A stretch of DNA of 64,000 nucleotides from Breviolum minutum Mf 1.05b.01. Its lineage: Eukaryota; Sar; Dinophyceae; Suessiales; Symbiodiniaceae. Location of the stretch: the NCBI GenBank assembly GCA_000507305.1, contig DF241449.1, forward strand, positions 1 through 64,000, read 5' to 3'. A program made the position numbers and the translations under genes. The notes under the pieces were generated by a model. The model was not told the DNA's origin. It did no database searches and worked only from the letters and a program-made list of their open reading frames with translations. Below, piece after piece: positions 45,661-56,383 of this stretch. How positions within the stretch are numbered: the first letter of the stretch is position 1; each line of letters starts with the position of its first letter.

Positions 45661-46865
45661 CGCCCGCCAANATATATAGACTGTCCTCAGCAGTTGGAAT
45701 AGACATTTTCCGTTCAGGCTTCGCCAATTCAGTGCGACCTTTTCGAGCCGCGCTCCACCTTTGGAGCTGCGGATGCTACTACCAGAACTGGAGGATGGGG
45801 GGAAACTACAGCTTCTAGACTCGTTACTGGAATTGAAAATGGATTTTACTGCTGTGCCATAAATTTCCTTTACCACCACTTCCCCGAAAAAAAAAACACA
45901 CATGATTTTTTCAGTGCTTCCCCCCTTTTCCAACCAGCTAAATTGAATCGCAATTCTCTCAAGTTTTTTCCAGGCTTCCATTGAGCTGCTTTTGACTTCA
46001 TTGTCAAACTGCCTTGAGCGGATCCTTGAGATCGAGGTTTTTTTCACCGAAAAATGTTGGCCAAATGGACGACTCCCTGGGCCCCTGTTTCGCCATAGGT
46101 TCCAGCTGAATCTCGCTTGGCAGATCTGAAAGACACAGTTGGATGCTTGGAATTTTTCCCAAACCAACGAGGCTCCAGGCAACTTTGATACAGGTGGAAG
46201 GAAGGAATGAGTTTGCTGCAATTTCTTCCAGGTTTGCCACTACCTCCGCTCAGAGTACTCGGATGCACAGGAGACTTTTAACGAACAGTGTCGACCTCAG
46301 AGAGATAGTAGGGGACAGTTGCATTTGTGTTTGAAGTCTCGACATGTGTGCTACGTTCATGACATTTTATAATATATATATATATAGATGTGTATATATG
46401 TATATATATAATATACTATGTACATATTCGTTGCGAACTTCCCGAAAATATATTTCGGACGACATTTCAGCCACCTTCACCAAGGCGAACGCATTTGCGG
46501 GCTTTGAAAACAGCCTCTCCCTTGACCTCTCCAATGACAATTCCGGTGAAACTGGCTCGAATCTTGTCATGTAAAGTCTTCACACTTGGTGCCTTGCCTC
46601 TTGACAGGTTCTACCCATGAAGCTATCGGGTGCAGGATCTTGTGCTGAGCACACCTCCTCTGCCGCAGTCTTGGTTTGATCAGACATGATGAACAATTCC
46701 ATGTATTTTCCCTTCACCTGGCCTGCAGTCTAGGCTTCCACTCAATGCTCTCCAGAAATGCTCGGATCTGAATTTGAGACGTTTAACTTGTGACGCAAAG
46801 CTGTCATGTTGTTGTGAATTTGTCAAAGGAAGTTAGGAAAAAACCATGGAAGATTTGCTCAACTC
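44207..46865. other. No identifiable gene; short GC-rich minisatellite and TA microsatellites
   Basis: About 44425-44462 holds imperfect 9-base units of the form TTCGCCGGC. TA runs occur at 45620-45657 (next to an ambiguous base at 45671) and 46371-46420. An exon-like + strand stretch lies at about 46443-46572 (frame with A-T-F-T-K-A-N-A-F-A-G-F) but no family is recognisable. Confidence 0.4.
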
Positions 46866-46890
46866 TTGCCTTTTCGGCATGTAATCCTCA

Positions 46891-49360
46891 GGCCCGATCT
46901 TGAGCTTGTGGACGAGATCAAGCTCGATGAGGACAGTGAGGCCGAAACGAAAAATGCAGTGGTTACCAAAGTCGGTGATCCGTCAGAAATGGTGATGATC
47001 CAACCGCTCTACCTGCGTTTCAGGTGGATGAACCTGCATTACCTTTTGCAGCAGAACCTCGGTGGTGAAATATGGATTTTTTTAAGGATGATTTTTCAAG
47101 CAGAAACCGGAAGCTTTGATGGGTTGGGGGGGGCCCTCCAATTTTGGGGGGGCAGCTTTTTGTATTGAAAGATATTGAGACATTTTTCACTCTGGTGTTT
47201 TGAAGCGTGCGAGAAAAAAAAGGAATTCGAACATTTGGCACTTTGCATGTTTGGACTCATAGACCTTGAACACCAGCCGGGCAAGAAACATCCAAACCAA
47301 GGTTATGTCTGACATGCCTTTTGAAGGGCAGACTGCTGTCCGATGAGCATGGCCTAAACAGGGACATGAGATGCAGGACGACCACCCTGTTGGTTGGAAC
47401 CTTCTTCTTGGGTGGAAATTTCGTGATGAAGATTTGGAAGGCGAAGACTTCAATCAAAGATGGCATTCTTTGTTACTTAAGAAGTGCCAACCAGCGTCCA
47501 AGTACAGTAGATGATATAAATGGCTATTCCGCCCGTGAGCTTTGCAATTTGTCATGTGCTCCGGCGTATCAAGGTTTTCATGAGCTCTGAGCTTTGAAAT
47601 AGCACACAGAGTCAAGAAGGGTTGTACCTTGTACAGACAGTACAGAATTCGCATGCCAGTTGCATATTGTACATAGAACAGAGGAACGCTTTTGCAGCCA
47701 GAAGGTACTTTCGATAAGTAGAACTTGTACATTGCTTCAGGATCAGGGTTCAGAAATCATGTTTGAAAACCAGTGTTGCCTGCTTATTTGCCGGGAGGCT
47801 GCAATTAGGGCAGGGTGGTCACCCTCCCTACCGCTTCTTGATAGAAGTGGACTCATGTTTTGGGCTGAGGTGGGAATCAGCCATGTAGGAGGAGAAGGAT
47901 AGACTCGACCCAAATTTTTGGATTGGCCTCCTGTGCTTTATCCTACCATGTACAGACACTCTTTTCCAAGGCGCTTGTCAGTCTGTTTGGGTATGTTTTG
48001 TGGCGATCCGCCCCTGAAAAAGGTCGTTTCCAGGCGATGAATGAGAAGTACGGAGTACTGGCGAGGTAGATGATAGATAGGTAAATAGATAGGAACTGCT
48101 CTTTCAGGATCAGATGTTGGTCAGCGTTGCTTGTCCGAGAGAAAGTTTTTGGGCTTTGACATGCTGAAGTAGAGAGGTCATGCAGACATTCTGTAGCACA
48201 ATCCACCCAAACGAAGCTTTGACTCCTTACAAGAAACACTTCAAATTTAGAGTATCCAAAAGAAGGTCTTCGGAACAAGTTCACAGGCTTGGTAGACTTA
48301 ACTTCAAGGGAGGCTCCAAAATCGCTGCCATGGTGCTTATTGAGGAAGTGGCAGAGTTCTCAGTCTTTACAGCTTCAAGGCAACGTGAAAAACAAAAAAA
48401 TGCGCCATGAGGTCGAGACAGAGGAAAAGGTGGTGGAGCCCATCGTTGAGGATTCCAACTTCAATCTCACCATGGAGTCTTGAGATGTCCATGAATCCAC
48501 GTTATGTGAGTCCGTTGCATCTTAAAGAGTTTTTAAAGCACTGCTTTTTTGGCAAGGATAAAACGACAATAAGCAAAGGCTTCCTGGAAAAGGCTGCTGT
48601 TTGACTGTACTTGCTTTTGACTGTCATGACTTTTTGGTGACTATAATTGGCTGGCTGCAAAATACGAGGCAAAAGATAAGCCTTTGTATGGACCTGAAGG
48701 CTCTGCGGAGGGCAAGGTGGATCCCAACACTCACAAGGCGGAGCGGTGTCATCAACTTATGTCATCAAGCATAGCGGTAGTGGTCGTGTATTCTAAGGTT
48801 CGTATATGGTATGCGGATGTATATTCAGCCTATAATATGTTTTATGTATCGACTCTTTTGGAGTTTGAATTTGTTTTGTCTCAGCTGCATCAAGCATTGA
48901 TGAAAAAGGCACATACAGAACACAAGCTCAACCAGGACACTGTGCTATCTGATGCGATGACGGTATTGCCGTTTTAACCTTCTGGAACTCTCATGTGAGG
49001 ATATGAATGCTGGCATGAATCGTGGTGCCGCAGACAACAACGGAATTGAAAGGCCGCCCTGGTACACAAAAGAGTGGCCCAAGGACATCTGAATTTGCAT
49101 GCAGGCTCTTGAACTGCAGGGTACTCAATCATAGGGAAGATGGAGTTGATTATTGAGGGTACCATCCCAAGGGTACCACCATTTTCCCCAATGATACATG
49201 ATTGATTTTGTTGCATTTGTACCTTTCTTGTAGGTTAGCAATTTGTTTAAAGATGGAGTTTCTCGCGGAACCCCGCAGGACTGTCAGTACAATTCTCCTG
49301 GCTGCACCCTTGAAGACATGGAGACCTCCAACCACAAGTCGGACCGATTTCATGTAAGTT
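46891..49360 (+). CDS. Unidentified multi-exon gene(s)
   Basis: Several + strand stretches look coding by residue usage and by AG/GT borders. They are P-D-L-E-L-V-D-E-I-K-L-D-E-D-S-E (46892 onward, ending at a TTTCAG-GTGGAT border near 47022), L-G-G-N-F-V-M-K-I-W-K (47407), V-E-T-E-E-K-V-V-E-P-I-V-E-D (48413), G-P-E-G-S-A-E-G-K-V-D-P-N (48689) and L-H-Q-A-L-M-K-K-A-H-T-E-H-K-L (48889). None is diagnostic. The last two are acidic or helical and could belong to one protein. Gene borders, number of genes and function are unknown. Confidence 0.3.
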
Positions 49361-49756
49361 GACCTGATTCCACCAACCTGACATAACCTGACAGATGCTC
49401 ACAATTGTTTATGATTTTTCCAGGCTGCACGTCGAGAATGTCTGTTGGCAAAATGTGTTTCCAACTATTCATTTTTGGCGATTTGATGACTATTTTGTCC
49501 TGAAAGATACAACATCATGGTGAGGAGGTAGGAGACCTGTTGCCTGCTAGGACATTCACAAAGATATGGTGAGAAATTGCAATCGCTGGCATGAATCCTT
49601 GGCCCCAGGACTTGTTTGACATTCTGACTCACCATAGCAGTACAAGGGGGGCTACCAAGCAACTGTTGGGCAGGAGTCACATCGATGCGTTTCAGTTTTC
49701 TGAAAGTCTTGGCCTTGAAATGAACGCCCTATGTCAGAGCAAAAAACTGTGATCAC

Positions 49757-51815
49757 ATGTGGGTGTTGCGGTGTTGCTGTGCAAAGTCGAGAAAGGCAAC
49801 TGATGAAGATCTGACAGAAGTCATTGAGAAGCTGAAGAATAACGAGGACTTGAATCGTTGCGTTTTTTTTCTTCAAAAAATCCCAGATGACCGCGAAGAT
49901 GTGGATTGCAAACGTTTGGACCCCTACCGAACGAACTCAAAGGATGTAACCGAACTGGACCTCTCCCACAACAAAATCAAAGATGCCGGGGTGCAGGCAA
50001 CATGCTTGATGACTTGATGATATGATATGTTATGTGTTTTTGGTGAAATACCATACTGAGCCACCCATCGCTCTCAAATTCGGATGCGACCAGGCACTCG
50101 TAGCTGCTCTTGCTGCTGGTGCAGCACCCAAACTGCGCGAACTCAAGTTGTACAGGAGACTTTGGGGGTGGAGAACAACAGCTGGTGTCGATGGGATCTC
50201 AAGAACAGCGAAACCAGAGAAAGAGTGATTCAGTGATGTGGATGTATGGATGTATGACACACTCCGAAAACTCGGTCTCCAAACTATTTGTTGTGTTAAT
50301 TGCTGTAAATCATTTACACCTTTCCTGCGCAGTAATGAATTCGGGCAGCTGGCAGAGACGATGCTCACGCAGGGCCTTCCAGTTTTCAGAAAAGACTTGA
50401 AGGCTCGGCTGCTTCCACTAACAGTACTGTTTTTGAGATGATACGTAAATCACTATATTATATATATATATATTCAGTAGATATATATACACATATGTAT
50501 GTATGTGTATATATATATATATATACGTATAACATGCGAATATGATATATCATTTCTTGAACTTGGCAGGTTCAATGGCAAGAACCCAGTTGGGCCAAGC
50601 TTGCTCGAGAGGAGGTGCTGGAATCAAAAAATTTTACACACAGCTCATGTGGTTGAACAGTTCTTGGAACATCCTGAGGCTCAGGGATACAACTCCCAAA
50701 CACCGGCCCCGGTAGCTCCTGAGCCTAGCTCCGGAGGTGCCTGAATTTGATGAAGTAACGAAAGGTCGTTAGGTGAAACAACGCCGGGCCCCTGACGCAA
50801 AGACCTGGAATTCATGAGTGCTTGGAAAGAAAGCCGCAGCGTCTTCGAATGTCTCAAACATTGTTATGGGAATAGTCTTGCGTTGACATCTGGATCTTGA
50901 TTGTTCTATGTATGATCCGTAGCACTTTACACAGCAGCACATTTGCCCGAGCTTGCTCTTGTGCCAACTAAAGCAACATGTCCTCTCGTGCTGAGGCAGT
51001 TGACTTTGAAGCTGCAATTTTTTGGAGTAAATAGACTTGGAACAGCATGTCCGGTGTTTACGGTGCAGGTTCTGAAAGCTTTGCCGGTGTCTTTGACACA
51101 GGAGAGCTATTTACAAAGATGGTCTCTGTTTCACTTTGATTGATTTGTTTTTGGGCAACCTTTTGAGGACTCTCCTGATGCACAAGTTGCATGGGATGCT
51201 ATTCTTTGTGGTCAGGATGTATCTGTCCTGTACTCAGAGAGGTATCATCAGTTGCAGTATCATCTAATCTGCCCACACACCACCAAGGCGGAAGGGAGCA
51301 AAGCTCTTTGGCCAGAAGCCATTGTTCTGTCCCAGAGCTCAGATTCAGAAGAACCACTTGGCAAAACTTAAGGGGATTTCATTAGGGAACGGAGAACCCC
51401 TGCTGAATTGTATGGGAGTTTATAACTGATCCACTAAATCTTTACATGTTTCTCTGCCAACATTGAATTGTTTAACCACATTTACCACCATCGCCAACAA
51501 AAACCTTTCAAATCGAACAAAACCTGTCCTTTTTTCATGTTTTGTAACGAAACATTTGAGGCCAGCCTTGTGTAAATGGAAAGCTTCGAGACACGGTGGA
51601 CTCTTGGTGATTGTTTGGAGCTTGGAAGCTTCAGAAATATCAATGGTGTACCATTCGAGTGCTTGGAACCCTGAGGCGGAAAGATCTGTTTGTGACCTCC
51701 TTGCAGAGATGCCGGCATTGAAAACAACGTTGTTGGAGATGAGCAGCAACAAATTTGGATATTTGTTACCTGGTACAACTGAAGGTTTGGCAAGTTTGGG
51801 TTGTGTTTTTTGGTG
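49757..51815 (+). CDS. Leucine-rich-repeat protein (RNI-like repeats), multi-exon
   Basis: ATG 49757 begins M-W-V-L-R-C-C-C-A-K-S, then a helical segment, then D-V-T-E-L-D-L-S-H-N-K-I-K-D-A-G-V-Q, a ribonuclease-inhibitor-type LRR. Removing a GC-AG intron (49997-50093) continues A-L-V-A-A-L-A-A-G-A-A-P-K-L-R-E-L-K-L-Y. Removing a GA-AG intron (50156-50332) continues S-N-E-F-G-Q-L-A-E-T-M-L-T-Q-G-L-P. A later exon near 51700-51765 reads E-M-P-A-L-K-T then an M-S-S-N-K-F-G repeat core. The N-terminal Cys cluster could be lipidated, which is a guess. LRR proteins of this kind usually mediate protein binding; no catalytic domain was seen. The end of the gene is uncertain. Confidence 0.62.
50455..50527. 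repeat. TA/TATG microsatellite
   Basis: TATATA, GTATGTATG and TATATA runs occur in sequence that behaves as an intron of the LRR gene. Confidence 0.9.
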
Positions 51816-54278
51816 ATGCTGTGATACTGACATGGTGAGGTTGCTGACTCCTGAAGAGATCACCAAAGAAAAGCTCCAGATCTTAGGCCCAGAAGGCGGT
51901 TCAGTGATCCTGGTGATTCTTCATTCCAAGGAGCAATATGAAACATGTTACAGTTTACAAATAGCATTTTTGCTAATCTATGTCACTCTCAGCTGATGTT
52001 TGTCTACAAAAACAGGAGCAGTCAACTTCATCACTTCGAAGCAGCTTACAACTTCTTTCAGCTCCAAGTCAGGTGAATCTGCCCAGGTTTTTACCAAGCC
52101 CTTAGATGACTTAGGAGGAGCGTAAGGCAAAAGATGTTTTCCACTTGTTGAATGTACACTGGATGCAGGTGCAGGAGATACACAATATTTTTTGCATGCT
52201 TGAGACAAGCGGTACCTTGTAATCAGTACACACGCACACAGATAGTTCCCAATACGCAGAAGTATAGGTTGAAGTAGATGAATGTGGATGTACAGATGTA
52301 CATAATTCTGTACCTACATCGTTTCTTGGCTCCTCTTTCCAGGTGATCATCGCTGTTGAGTCATGGGAAGAGTCAACCAGGCACGCGCCCGCAAGCAGTG
52401 ATTTTAGTAAAGATGATTCAGAATGATGCAATGTCAAGTGCGTTCTCTTGTGTCATTGTGCTTTTTTGATGCTTTTTGTCAAGAATCCATTCAGCTGATG
52501 CATTTGGATTGTCTAAGGCAACTTGCCACTGAGATTCTAGGCACTGCTGTGGCAGTGTCCCTGGTGGATGGAAGGCCAGAGAAAGTGTCGGAGAAGGACC
52601 CGATTCTGAGAAATTAAGAACAAAATATAGGGGGTAAAGACAGACACATGCAAGGATACCTGGCAATGGAGCACACAAGGATCTCTGAAATGCTTGCCAA
52701 TACTGTTTTTCAACAGTACGACAGAGGGCTGTACTTAAAGATACACACCAGAAGTACTCAAAAATTGTGTACCTGTAAGACTCATTGTTCAGTGGCTCCC
52801 ACAGGAGAACAAAATCGAAAAGGAGGATGAGGATGCCCACCTGGTTGCCGGGTTTATGGTTCGCAACCCAAAGGTGCTTGTGTTGAAATGCGTTGAGACC
52901 AACATTTGGCACCTTGAAACACAAACCAAACATGTGTTTGAATCCCCTTCTTTCCTGGGTTGCCCTTAAGGCCAATATCATTTCACGTTCAGAGGATCAA
53001 GATTTTCGAGCAGCATGCCGTGCTTTGATCAAGGCTCGGAAAAAAGCCATGAATTTTTTGCAAGTGTCAAGGCGTCCTTCAGTTGGAACAGGCTGGAACT
53101 GCAGATGTGGACGCAATGCCTACTCAAGGCCGGACCTCAAGAATTTTAGTGATATGAAACCTCATCGTTTTTATAATAAGGAGGGAAGTCAAGTCATATG
53201 AGCATGAGTTTGATTACATTAGTTGTTACATGAGTTTGATTTGGCACCAACAAGGATCAGATCAGATTGCACAAAAAAAAGTTGCTGCAAGTTCCTTTTT
53301 GTTCCTTGTGTCAGAGGTACAAGCTCAGTTGATGAGATGGAGGATGCTGCTATTTTCTTGTGTGTCAAACTTCAAACAGATTGTTTTTAAGACAACTTCC
53401 ATATATGCTGCAGGATGCAGAGTTTAGGCAAGGTATTGCGGCGTTGATGGCACGGCACCATGTGGCAACACGATCCAAGCAGTCAAAACCTGCAGGCATC
53501 ACAGAAAAGGGAAGTATTCCTGTGATTTCATGTCTTGCTTGTGAAACACCGCTTGTGACTAGTGCTTACATTCTGTGCTTCTTTCCTTGTTGTGATCTTT
53601 TGTATTGATCAACAAATGCCTATGCAGGCAAGTCAAAAGGAAAGAAACGTGTTGCAGAGCCCCCGAGCCCTGAAGCCAAGCGTAACTCAGCAGAGTTGGA
53701 GTCCAGACGTGTCTTTTTTTTTTGGTTGATTGACACATGGGTTATCGAATCGGTTTTAAGAAAATCTCAAAATCGGCAGGTTTGGCTGTAGATTGGGATG
53801 ATTGCAGTGACTCATTCGACTTCGGCTTCTAAGCTCAGAAGAATTTCGTTGGAAGGACATGCGCATTGCAGCGCACTCGAATTGCATGAAGCTCAAACAG
53901 AATTTGAACATTCAACCGATCTTGTGTTGAATTTGATGAATTCAATGAAATGTCCATGTCAATGATGACATTGGATGCTGCTGTTCAACAGCCTCGTACA
54001 GTAATTTTGGATCTTAGACTTCACAATCGCTACAAGGAATCCAGTGCAAAGCTGCACTCGACAGATTGTGAACCTGTGGAAAAGGCAAAATTGGCGTTTC
54101 TAGATGTTTATGGATTGTTTGTTTAAGATGTTGTTTCCGTATGTTCGCACTTCAGTGTGAGCATGTGCGAAGGACTGAGTTCATGACCCCCCGTTGCAAG
54201 GAAGTTGTTGCCAAGTGTCACTGCGTGCCTTCCCGCTGATTTGGGCCCACGAGACTTCCGCCGTAGCGCTGTAGAAAG
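51816..54278 (+). other. Exon-like stretches of unidentified gene(s)
   Basis: Coding-like + strand stretches include L-T-P-E-E-I-T-K-E-K-L-Q-I-L-G-P (51844), L-M-H-L-D-C-L-R-Q-L-A-T-E-I-L-G (52496), D-Q-D-F-R-A-A-C-R-A-L-I-K-A-R-K-K-A (52998) and G-K-S-K-G-K-K-R-V-A-E-P-P-S-P-E (53631; a basic patch resembling a nuclear localisation signal). None identifies a family. The region from 53700 to 54278 shows nothing clear. Confidence 0.3.
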
Positions 54279-55346
54279 ATGGCTTTCTCCAAGCTGTGGA
54301 TATGTGCGACGCTTTGTTCATGGATGAAAATCCTTGCTTTTCCAAGAGTGGAGCTACATGTTCATTTGGATGGATCCATAGATTCTGAAGATCTTTTTAA
54401 AATTTGCAAAGCACGGAATCTCACGTTGCCAACAGGATTGCCACAAAATACCTCCGATGTACAGCACTATGTTGAAGGTTTTAGTGGATGGCATCGCTTT
54501 GATGCTGTGAATGAAATCATCGGTGGTGATGTGGCATCAATCCGACAAGCAGCAGAGGCCTTTGTGGATTTTCAAGCCAAATCAGGTGTGCAGTACACAG
54601 AAGTGCGCTATGATCCCGTCCGCCTCTCTCGTAGTCGCCTTGGAAACGTGTCCATTTCGGAAGAAGATGCAGTGAAAGCTGTACAGGAAGGTTTGATGAT
54701 GGGTTCCAGGAGACATAAAATTCATGTTTATCAGATCCTTTGTGCCATGAGGGGAGCTAGTCCCCAACAATGTTTTAGTACAGCAAACCTAGCCTTGAAG
54801 CTGGCCAGCCAAGACCTAGGAGGTGTGGTGGGTTTGGATTTGGCTGGCGATGAAACGGATTTTCCAAATGCTGCTTATGTTGACTGCATGAGGCATGCAA
54901 AATTGGCTGGGCTGAATGTAACGGTGCATTCAGGAGAGTTCAACACCAGCCAAACGAATGATGTCCGTTCTGCGGTGTTCTCCATGCTTGCTGATCGAGT
55001 GGGCCACGGGTATGCCGCAGCTCAAGATGTCGAGCTTTTGCGAGAACTGACGCGGAGAGGCATCCATTTGGAAGCATGTCCTAACAGTGCCAAGCGACAT
55101 GGCGCATGGGCTTTGAAAGCCATTGAGTCCTTCAGGGAGCATCATGCCTTGTTCGGCCTGAACACGGATGACCCAGCACCCCTCTTTGGGAATACCACAG
55201 CTGCAGCAGACGAAGACATCGTGGAAGGTCTCCATTTTTCCAAAGAGGACATTCGCCGATCCTATGCAGCTGCCTTTCATGCACGTTTTGGAGCAAGAGT
55301 AACGAGAGGTGTGACAAGTTTGGAGCTGCGAAGCATCCATGTTTGA
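54279..55346 (+). CDS. ADA: Adenosine deaminase, single exon, with predicted signal peptide
   Basis: This is a zinc hydrolase converting adenosine (or deoxyadenosine) to inosine, in purine salvage or breakdown. The 355-residue frame has all hallmark motifs: V-E-L-H-V-H-L-D-G-S with zinc ligands His27 and His29, H-S-G-E with His217 (zinc ligand) and catalytic Glu, G-H-G-Y with His243, E-A-C-P-N-S, and N-T-D-D-P with Asp297/Asp298. Length matches classical ADA. Residues 1-20 (A-F-S-K-L-W-I-C-A-T-L-C-S-W) are hydrophobic and stop just before the first zinc motif, suggesting a signal peptide or anchor, so it may act outside the cell or in the secretory route. Several N-glycosylation sites (N-L-T, N-T-S, N-V-T) fit that. 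The gene has no introns, unlike most neighbours. ATG 54279 is the only start that gives the hydrophobic N terminus. Confidence 0.93.
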   Translation: MAFSKLWICATLCSWMKILAFPRVELHVHLDGSIDSEDLFKICKARNLTLPTGLPQNTSDVQHYVEGFSGWHRFDAVNEIIGGDVASIRQAAEAFVDFQAKSGVQYTEVRYDPVRLSRSRLGNVSISEEDAVKAVQEGLMMGSRRHKIHVYQILCAMRGASPQQCFSTANLALKLASQDLGGVVGLDLAGDETDFPNAAYVDCMRHAKLAGLNVTVHSGEFNTSQTNDVRSAVFSMLADRVGHGYAAAQDVELLRELTRRGIHLEACPNSAKRHGAWALKAIESFREHHALFGLNTDDPAPLFGNTTAAADEDIVEGLHFSKEDIRRSYAAAFHARFGARVTRGVTSLELRSIHV

Positions 55347-55913
55347 GGCCAAAGAGCGATCCCGCTAAAGAGTATCACCAGAAAGAAAAAACAGGGAATT
55401 GATGTTGATGTTTGTTTTTTGTTGCAGAATGTCTTCTATGTACATTCTTCCAGATTGGTGATTACAGAATTGTGGTTGCTTTAGTTGTGAAGTTGGATTT
55501 GTTTGGTTTCTCTGCAGCCCCTCTGCTTTTTAGTGACTCAAGTGCTTCTACTTTTCCTTGTGCCTGTAGATCATCATGGCCACGAGCTTAAAAGGACAGA
55601 TCAACTGACGGACTTGGCTTAATGCGGCTTGAACTTCGTGGCATTTTGTGACCTTGAATTTCTTGACCTCGTTACGTTGTACATCGTACCTGCTATTCTC
55701 TTCTTTCATCCACTTCCAAGTTGCCCTGCCTTGAATGATCAATTTGGACCTGGAAATTCATTGATTGAGATTGAATGGGCTCATGATCAAAATGGGGTTG
55801 CATTTTGAGTGGCACATAGAAAAGTGAAACGTTCTTCACACCTGAAATTCTGTTTGTCTCTGAGGCTCTTTGGCGTTTGTGTTTGTTGGCTCTCTGCTTT
55901 GCAGAGCAGCTTC

Positions 55914-56383
55914 CAGATGACGAGTGCAGCAGTGAGACTTGCGGCCTCGAACTCCACCAGCTGCGTGCACAGAAAGAGGAATCCAAGTTGGTTGTTAAGA
56001 AAGACGATGACCACATTGCCAGCAACACCAGCTTCACAGGATCTTGCTCCGCAGATGATGAGACCCTCATGAATAAGTTTGGAGGTGGCAATGCAGATGG
56101 CACATTTCCAAAGATTATCGCCAACTGCGGACATTCTGCCTACTCCTTCTGGAGCGGCTTCAACAAAGGAAAGATGGCCAGTTGCATTGCCGGAAAGACA
56201 GGTTTGAGCTCAGGCTGCGCCGGATGCTTTGCCTCCTCCGGCCAGTATGGCTATGACCACTGCAAGATCCAATGCCTGTTTGGTTCTTGGTGTTCCAACT
56301 TATGCTTGAGCTGCTCTGAGGGTGGCAACAAGGATTTGAATCAATGCGTTGGAGTTCCAACTCCCTCGGTGTCCAAGTGCTGA
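55914..56383 (+). CDS. C-terminal exon of a secreted-type cysteine-rich protein
   Basis: After a T/C-rich tract ending CTCTGCTTTGCAG, the frame runs from about A-E-Q-L-P-D-D-E-C-S-S-E-T-C to TGA 56381-56383. It has at least 14 cysteines, with F-W-S-G-F-N-K-G-K-M-A-S-C, S-G-C-A-G-C-F-A-S-S-G-Q-Y-G and C-K-I-Q-C-L-F-G-S-W-C-S-N-L-C-L-S-C, ending C-V-G-V-P-T-P-S-V-S-K-C. There is no ATG in frame before the acceptor, so a 5' exon is missing; it could encode a signal peptide. I do not recognise a named domain. The even Cys spacing suggests a disulfide-bonded extracellular module. Confidence 0.72.

Noticed and set aside
45613..46221. 202-codon - strand ORF
   Set aside because: It contains an ambiguous base and a TA microsatellite translated as Ile/Tyr, with no recognisable domain.
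47300..47450. Possible FtsJ-type RNA methyltransferase exon (V-M-S-D-M-P followed by G-G-N-F-V-M-K)
   Set aside because: The two motifs are suggestive, but a stop lies between them in that frame, the upstream SAM-binding motif was not found, and the match is too short to claim.
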